Below are positions 59,591-64,000 of a stretch of 64,000 nt of DNA, in pieces (the first letter of the stretch is position 1; each line of letters starts with the position of its first letter). The notes under the pieces are model-generated. The model ran no database searches and was not told where the DNA came from. It saw nothing but the letters and a program-made list of their open reading frames with translations. This DNA comes from JAOUGY01 sp963825585 (lineage in GTDB: Bacteria; Actinomycetota; Acidimicrobiia; Spongiisociales; ZC4RG35): contig CAWGTX010000004.1 in the NCBI GenBank assembly GCA_963825585.1, forward strand, positions 1 through 64,000, read 5' to 3'. Position numbers and translations under genes: made by a program.

Positions 59591-60130
59591 GTGATTCTTC
59601 ATTCAGTTCTGGCGGTTCGGTGCGAGTCCGATCTGCTGTTGCATCACCTGGCCGGCATCGGAATGGCTGCCTCGCGCGGCACGGCGCTGCTGGTGGACCT
59701 CGACCCTGCCGCGCCCGCCTACCCGGGGCGGTTGACGGTGGCCGACCTCGTCCGTGACGGTCTGCGCCGGGCCGATCTGGCACCCTGGCGGAAGGGTGTG
59801 GCGGTGCTGGGCAACGGTGGCGCCGACGTCGAACGGGCAGTGGAGCTGGTCGATGCCCTCGCCGAGGGATGGCCGGCGGTGGCTGTTCGGGCCGGGGTCG
59901 ACCCGCTCCCGTACCCGGTGGTGCCGGTGGTCCCGGCGTTTCCTGCCGCTTGGGGTGTCGACAGCGAGGGTGCTGTCCGCCAGCCGGTGCTCAGGGCGGG
60001 CATCGAGGGGGACCTCGTCCTACCCGTGCTGCGACGTAGCCAGGTCCAGTCGATGCTGGCCGGCAGGGTCCGACCAGCCTGGCGATGGGTGAAGGCGTGG
60101 TCCCAGGTGTGGGAGCGGTCATGGGTCTGA
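59591..60130 (+). CDS. CpaE-like protein without P-loop at the head of the Tad operon
   Basis: 179 aa from GTG 59591. SVLAVRCESDLLLHHLAGIG then GTALLVDLDPAAPAYPGRLTVADLV follows the strand-Asp-Leu-Asp pattern of CpaE/MinD-like septum-site ATPases, but no GKGGxGKT loop is present. It overlaps tadA by 10 nt. Probably a structural or regulatory replacement for TadZ. Low-similarity inference. Confidence 0.55.
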   Translation: MILHSVLAVRCESDLLLHHLAGIGMAASRGTALLVDLDPAAPAYPGRLTVADLVRDGLRRADLAPWRKGVAVLGNGGADVERAVELVDALAEGWPAVAVRAGVDPLPYPVVPVVPAFPAAWGVDSEGAVRQPVLRAGIEGDLVLPVLRRSQVQSMLAGRVRPAWRWVKAWSQVWERSWV

Positions 60131-61161
60131 TCGACCGGCTGTCCGAGACCCTCATCGCCAGTGGCGTCCCCATCGAACGCAGTGCGCTCGACCGGGCGTT
60201 GGCGGGCATGGTCGACGACGAGGCTCCGCTCGCCTCGGCCACCGACCTGCAGTCGGTGGTCGACGGGCTGGTGGGGTTGGGGCCGGTCGAGAACCTGCTC
60301 CGAGACGGCGAGGTCACCGACGTGCTCGTGAACGGGCCGGGTGAGATCTGGACCGAGCGCCGGGGAGTGCTGGAGCGAAGTGATGTCACCTATCCCGACG
60401 ACGACGCCGTGATCGCAGCAGTGGAGCGCGTCATCACTCCGCTCGGGCTCCGCTTCGATCGGGCGGCGCCGATGGTCGATGCCCGTCTCGCCGACGGCAG
60501 CAGGCTTCACGCCGTGATGCCGCCGGCGGCGGTCGGGCACCCGGTGATGGCGGTGCGGCGTTTCACCCAGGCGGTCGGCACCCTCGACGAGATGGTGGGC
60601 GCCGGCACGCTCGACGACGGTCAGGCCTCGGAACTCCGCCGGCTGGTCGTCGATCGGGCCAATCTGCTCATCGCCGGTGGTACGGGTGCCGGGAAGACGA
60701 CGTTGCTCAACGTCGTGTCGACGGAGATCCCGGTGGGGGAGCGGGTGGTGGTCATCGAAGACGCTTCCGAGCTGGCCCTTGCCGGGCATGTGGTGCGACT
60801 GGAGGCACGGCCCGCAAACGCCGAGGGCGCCGGCGAGATCACGCTCCGCCACCTGCTCCGATCGGCACTTCGGCTCAGGCCTGATCGGATCGTGGTGGGC
60901 GAAGTGCGCGGCCCCGAAGCCCTCGACCTGGTGAACGCGCTCAACACCGGTCACGCTGGGTCGATGGCGACCATCCACGCCAACGCTCCGGAGGAGGCGC
61001 TGTGGCGCCTCGAGACCCTGGCATTGTCGGGCGACTCCCGGGTCGGCGAAGAAGCGGTTCGGCGCCAGCTGCGCAGCTCGATCCATGCCGTCGTCCAGAT
61101 CGAACGCCGCGACGGGTTGCGGCGTGTCACCGGGATACACCGGGTGCAGCCATGGAACTGA
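60121..61161 (+). CDS. tadA: Tad/Flp pilus assembly ATPase
   Basis: 346 aa from ATG 60121. N-terminal GPVENLLRDGEVTDVLVNGPG, Walker A IAGGTGAGKTTLLNVVS, Asp box VVIEDASELAL, Walker B LRLRPDRIVVGEVRGPEALDL and His box TGHAGSMATIHANAPEEALWRLE are those of TadA/CpaF secretion ATPases. It drives Flp pilus assembly at the membrane. First assembly gene of a coupled operon running to 63373. Confidence 0.93.
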   Translation: MGLIDRLSETLIASGVPIERSALDRALAGMVDDEAPLASATDLQSVVDGLVGLGPVENLLRDGEVTDVLVNGPGEIWTERRGVLERSDVTYPDDDAVIAAVERVITPLGLRFDRAAPMVDARLADGSRLHAVMPPAAVGHPVMAVRRFTQAVGTLDEMVGAGTLDDGQASELRRLVVDRANLLIAGGTGAGKTTLLNVVSTEIPVGERVVVIEDASELALAGHVVRLEARPANAEGAGEITLRHLLRSALRLRPDRIVVGEVRGPEALDLVNALNTGHAGSMATIHANAPEEALWRLETLALSGDSRVGEEAVRRQLRSSIHAVVQIERRDGLRRVTGIHRVQPWN

Positions 61162-61826
61162 CCGTGTTCGTCGGCCTCGTGCTCGGTTGGGCTGCGGGTC
61201 GGCACCCGATGGAGCAACTGGCGCTCCTCACCGCGGTGTTGGTGCCCGTTCCCACCGCCGTCGTTCTGATCGTGCTCGTCATCCGGCAGGCGCGGATGTC
61301 GAGGCCGGTTGATCGGCGCAGTGCCGGTGTGATGCTCCTGGTGAGGCTCTCCGCCCAACTGCGCGCCGGCTCGACGCTGCGGATGGCCATCGGCGAGGTC
61401 GCCGCGAACGACCCCGACCTGGCGTCGGCGGCTCGTCTGGCTGCGGCCGGACGGCCGATGGGTCAGGTGGTCGAGGCCATGGGGCCCGGCCTGGGCCGGT
61501 TCGCCCGACTCACCGGGGCGTCCATCAGAATGGCGGCAGTCAGCGGAGGAGCGTTGGCTCCCGTCATCGAGCAGCTCGTGGTTCAAGCGATGGCGCTCGA
61601 CGATCTCCAACGTGAGCGCCGTTCGGCCATGGCCCCCGGCATGCTGCAGGCCGCGGTGGTGGGCGGGGTGCCGGTTGTCCTACTGGTGTCGATGGTGGTC
61701 TCGGGGCGTTTCGTCGACCTGGTCGCCACCGGACCGTTCCACGCCTCCGCCGCCCTCCTGGGTGCGGTGCTGACGATCGGCGGGGTTGCGTTGGTGGGCC
61801 GGATCGTCTGGAAGGATGTGCGATGA
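61152..61826 (+). CDS. tadB: Tad pilus inner-membrane protein TadB
   Basis: 224 aa from ATG 61152. Two helices at the N-terminus, then the T2SSF domain (VRLSAQLRAGSTLRMAIGEVA; GRFARLTGASIRMAAVSGG; MAPGMLQAAVVGGVPVVLLV). It forms the pilus platform with TadC. It overlaps tadA by 10 nt and tadC by 4. Confidence 0.85.
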   Translation: MELTVFVGLVLGWAAGRHPMEQLALLTAVLVPVPTAVVLIVLVIRQARMSRPVDRRSAGVMLLVRLSAQLRAGSTLRMAIGEVAANDPDLASAARLAAAGRPMGQVVEAMGPGLGRFARLTGASIRMAAVSGGALAPVIEQLVVQAMALDDLQRERRSAMAPGMLQAAVVGGVPVVLLVSMVVSGRFVDLVATGPFHASAALLGAVLTIGGVALVGRIVWKDVR

Positions 61827-62383
61827 GCCGATTGGGATGGCTCGTCATGGCCTCGGCCGGGCTCGGCTGGCGAGGGCTGGGAGCGGCGCTGGTATTGCTC
61901 ACCTTCGGCCGTCTCCGGCGTCGCTGGACGAAGCCGGACGTGGTTGGCGACGAAGCGGTCGACCACCTCGCCGCGCTGGTCGTGATCGGTTTGTCGGCGT
62001 CGATGACGCTTCCCGCCGCCCTCGAGAACGCCGCCCGGGAGACCGGTGGTGCGGTGACGGACGAGGTCGGCGATCTGCTGCGGCGAGCGCGGCACCGGGG
62101 AGTGGCGCGAGCGCTCGCCGAGACCGAGGGTCCGCTCTCCGATCTGGCCACCCAACTCGCTCAAGCCCAGGTGACCGGAGCTCCCATGGTGGGCGCGGTG
62201 ACGGCGTTCCTGTCCACGCGTCGGTCCGCCACCCGCTCGAGACTGCTGGAACGGGCCCGCACGCTACCGGTCAGATTGATCGTCCCGGTGGCGTTGTTCC
62301 TGCTCCCCGGCTTCATCGTGCTCGTGATGGGGCCTTACGTGATCGACCAACTCGGCGAACTCGTTGCCTCGCCGTTCCCATGA
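61823..62383 (+). CDS. tadC: Tad pilus inner-membrane protein TadC
   Basis: 186 aa. T2SSF-type text: LAALVVIGLSASMTLPAALE, RLLERARTLPVRLIVPVALF and LLPGFIVLVMGPYVIDQL at the C-terminus, the characteristic TadC ending. Short for the family, as often in actinobacteria. Platform partner of TadB. Confidence 0.85.
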   Translation: MSRLGWLVMASAGLGWRGLGAALVLLTFGRLRRRWTKPDVVGDEAVDHLAALVVIGLSASMTLPAALENAARETGGAVTDEVGDLLRRARHRGVARALAETEGPLSDLATQLAQAQVTGAPMVGAVTAFLSTRRSATRSRLLERARTLPVRLIVPVALFLLPGFIVLVMGPYVIDQLGELVASPFP

Positions 62384-62434
62384 CCGCACTTCCCCCCGAT
62401 GCCGGCCGGATGCCGTGCCGAGGAAAGGAGTGGC

Positions 62435-62638
62435 ATGTTCGCCACCACACTGCGCAGGATCGATTCGGAAGAGGAGGGGCAGGGCACCATCGAATACGTG
62501 CTCGTGATGTTGGCGGTAGCGGCGGTCGCCGTCGTGCTCATCGCCTGGGCGAAGAGTGGATCGGGCAAGGCGGCGCTCGAGGGACTGTTCACGAACGTCA
62601 TCTCGTGGGTCTCGGCGGCCGCCGCCAAGTTCCGCTGA
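62435..62638 (+). CDS. Flp-type pilin (DUF4244-like)
   Basis: 67 aa from ATG 62435 with GGAAAGGAG upstream. EEEGQGTIEYVLVMLAVAAV is a class III (prepilin-type) signal: Gly at the cleavage site and Glu at +5 of the mature pilin, followed by the hydrophobic helix. It is the probable major pilin, processed by a prepilin peptidase encoded elsewhere. Confidence 0.88.
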   Translation: MFATTLRRIDSEEEGQGTIEYVLVMLAVAAVAVVLIAWAKSGSGKAALEGLFTNVISWVSAAAAKFR

Positions 62639-62639
62639 C

Positions 62640-62993
62640 ATGGAGCGGGGATCGTTGACCGTTGAGGCGGCTTTCGTCATCCCCGTCATCCTGGTCGTGC
62701 TGATGGCGGTGGTCGAAGTCGTCGCCGCCGTCGGCACACACCTCGAACTGGTTGCGGCCGCCCGGGAAGGGGCCAGGGTCGCAGCCACCGCCCCCGACCC
62801 CGCTCAGGCGGTCGCGGCGGCCAGATCGGTGGTGGGTTCCGGGATGAAGGTGCACGTGCTGGTCGTGCGGCCGGACGTGGTGGGCCGGCAGGCGCAGGTG
62901 ACGGTGTCCTACGACAAACCGCTCGTGACCCCTCTGCTCTCGGCGATCACGGTGCCGATGCGGGCGCGGGCGGTGATGAGGGTCGAGCGGTGA
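62640..62993 (+). CDS. TadE-like pseudopilin
   Basis: 117 aa starting 1 nt after the pilin stop. GSLTVEAAFVIPVILVVLMA is the TadE N-terminal helix with the conserved Glu, and AAAREGARVAATAPD is the family motif. Minor pilin of the Tad system. Confidence 0.85.
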   Translation: MERGSLTVEAAFVIPVILVVLMAVVEVVAAVGTHLELVAAAREGARVAATAPDPAQAVAAARSVVGSGMKVHVLVVRPDVVGRQAQVTVSYDKPLVTPLLSAITVPMRARAVMRVER

Positions 62994-63373
62994 GTGAGCG
63001 TGGCGCCACCTCGCTGCTCGCTGCCGCCATCCTCGCCCTCACGGTGTTCGCCGGATTGACCGGTGTCGAGGTGTACCGGCTGGTGACGGCCAAAGCCGTC
63101 GCTCAGACCGCGGCCGACGCGGCAGCTCTGGCTGCTGCGCCGCTCACCTTCGCTCCGTTCGGCTCGGACTCGTCACCCGAGGTCGAGGCCGGCATGTTCG
63201 CAGCGGCGAACGGGTCGACATTGGTGGAGTGCCGATGCCCGTACGATCCCGTCTGGCGCCCGCGAATCGTGGTGGTGACCGTGGCCGTGGAAGTCGACTC
63301 ATTCGTCGGTATCTCGCAGGTCCGGGCGGCGTCGGCGGCCGAGTTCGATCCCACTGTGTGGCTGACACCATGA
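62990..63373 (+). CDS. TadG-like / Rv3654c-like Flp-operon protein
   Basis: 127 aa from GTG 62990, overlapping TadE by 4 nt. GATSLLAAAILALTVFAGLT is the N-terminal helix, and AKAVAQTAADAAALAAAPL is the A-x-x-AADAAALA motif of actinobacterial Rv3654c/TadG-type proteins. Last gene of the Tad operon. Confidence 0.8.
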   Translation: MSERGATSLLAAAILALTVFAGLTGVEVYRLVTAKAVAQTAADAAALAAAPLTFAPFGSDSSPEVEAGMFAAANGSTLVECRCPYDPVWRPRIVVVTVAVEVDSFVGISQVRAASAAEFDPTVWLTP

Positions 63374-63394
63374 AGCGATGGCATCATCCCGCTC

Positions 63395-63874
63395 ATGGCG
63401 AAGCCCGTGAGTGGAACACCGGCGATCATCGCGCTCGAAGCGGCGGGCGTGTCCCACGTGGTCCATCCCTATGAACTCACCGAGAGCGCCGACACGTACG
63501 GTGAAGCGGTGGCCGTGGTGCTCGGCGTCGACCCCGAACGACTGTTCAAGACTCTGGTGGCGGAGGTCGACGGTCAACCCACCGTGGCCATCGTTCCGGT
63601 CTCGTCCCGGTTGGCCACCAAGTTGCTCGCCCGAGCCGCCGGCGGCAAGAAGGCCGACATGATCGCTCCCGACGTCGCCGAGCGGCTCACCGGCTACGTC
63701 ACCGGTGGAATCAGCCCCTTCGGTCAGAAGCGTCCCCTCATGACCTTCGTCGACGAGACGATCGAGCTGTGGGACACCGTGTACGTGAGCGCCGGCAAGC
63801 GGGGCCTCCAGGTCGAGGTTTCACCGGCGGATCTGATCCGACTGCTGGGCGCCACAGTGGCCGAGCTGATCTGA
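63395..63874 (+). CDS. ybaK: YbaK/EbsC-type aminoacyl-tRNA deacylase
   Basis: 159 aa. TPAIIALEAAGVSHVVHPYE, LGVDPERLFKTLVAEVDGQ, VPVSSRLATKLLARAAGGKKADM and GYVTGGISPFGQKR contain the conserved Lys and the Gly-Gly-x-Ser-Pro-x-Gly loop of YbaK, which clears Cys-tRNA(Pro). Free-standing cytosolic enzyme. Confidence 0.92.
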   Translation: MAKPVSGTPAIIALEAAGVSHVVHPYELTESADTYGEAVAVVLGVDPERLFKTLVAEVDGQPTVAIVPVSSRLATKLLARAAGGKKADMIAPDVAERLTGYVTGGISPFGQKRPLMTFVDETIELWDTVYVSAGKRGLQVEVSPADLIRLLGATVAELI

Positions 63875-63881
63875 ACCAGAC

Positions 63882-63945
63882 GGGTCGACGGGTCAACGCG
63901 TCAATAGGTCAACAGGTCAACAGGTCAACAGGTCAACAGGTCAAC
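63882..63945. repeat. Eight tandem octamers AGGTCAAC
   Basis: Units read GGGTCGAC, GGGTCAAC, GCGTCAAT, then AGGTCAAC five times, exactly 64 nt, between the ybaK stop and a terminator. The left units are diverged and the right units identical, as expected if the array grows at one end. Confidence 0.9.
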
Positions 63946-63951
63946 AAGGAG

Positions 63952-63981
63952 AAGGCCGGAGGAGCGAACTCCTCCGGCCTT
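63952..63981 (+). terminator. Hairpin terminator after ybaK
   Basis: AAGGCCGGAGGAG-CGAA-CTCCTCCGGCCTT is a perfect 13-bp stem with a tetraloop. A long T-run is missing (only TT then CTGC), but the position 78 nt after the ybaK stop and the symmetry support a terminator. Confidence 0.75.
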
Positions 63982-64000
63982 CTGCATCGATTGCCGCTCG

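Noticed and set aside
63882..63945. CRISPR array
   Set aside because: The units are 8 nt with no spacers and no cas genes are nearby, so it is a simple tandem array.

Overview
The window is high-GC DNA made of at least three unrelated pieces. Genes on both sides of each join are cut off mid-protein, so it reads as a chimeric or concatenated assembly rather than one natural locus. Bases 1 to about 9413 look actinobacterial (Nocardioides-like): an MDR oxidoreductase, a SnoaL-fold protein, a subtilase, NYN/LOTUS and NERD proteins, a frameshifted DUF4184 gene and an N-acetylfucosamine-type capsule pair. This part probably has further internal joins near 1918 and 4083. Bases about 9414 to 13605 look alphaproteobacterial (truncated coq7, methyltransferase, HNH nuclease, esterase, AlkA-type glycosylase, truncated gluQ). 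Bases about 13606 to 64000 are one coherent actinobacterial segment, most like Acidimicrobiia. The evidence is F420-type oxidoreductases, actinobacterial Tad pilus genes, an HU with a lengthened arm region, DUF3237/DUF4126 proteins and consistent codon use. Taxonomy is inferred from protein character only.

The coherent segment runs as follows. 13.6-19.5 kb: MMPL exporter, sensor kinase and NERD-like membrane protein. 19.7-25.3 kb: small membrane proteins, a PadR regulator with a collapsed ABC exporter, a kinase-like phosphotransferase and a histidine kinase. 25.4-30.3 kb: Thr-rich surface protein, a ClpX-zinc-finger/amidohydrolase fusion, HU, GDPD, a beta-lactamase-fold hydrolase and DUF2071. 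30.4-36.6 kb: leuCD and a MacB-like exporter with two ATPases. 36.7-42.3 kb: surface proteins (one with SLH repeats and a frameshift), MFS exporter and ArsR regulator. 42.5-57.1 kb: two SorC-controlled operons. 57.2-59.5 kb: IspD, an IspD-like fragment and a HAD phosphatase. 59.6-63.4 kb: a Tad/Flp pilus operon, followed by YbaK.

The most interesting part is 42.5-57.1 kb. Operon A (plus strand, mostly translationally coupled) encodes a SorC regulator, GutM, a complete glucitol-family PTS with split IIBC, an oxidoreductase of the SAF-domain/'homoserine dehydrogenase-like' family that also contains DRL (the alternative DXP reductoisomerase), a class II aldolase-like protein without its metal ligands, and its own HPr and enzyme I. 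Operon B (minus strand) encodes a second SorC regulator and an acetoin-dehydrogenase-type E1alpha/E1beta/E2 complex. Both operons are preceded by TCAC-N4-GTGA palindromes. No SrlD-type dehydrogenase is present. I propose that the two operons import and phosphorylate a methyl-branched or deoxy polyol (2-C-methylerythritol is the leading candidate), oxidise and rearrange it to a 1-deoxyketose phosphate such as DXP, and cleave that to acetyl-CoA plus a triose phosphate. This is inference.

A second notable feature is a set of intergenic arrays built from 7- or 8-nt words repeated 3 to 8 times, often in facing pairs that could fold into long hairpins. They are scattered through the Acidimicrobiia-like segment only. 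No tRNA, rRNA, CRISPR array or insertion sequence was seen.
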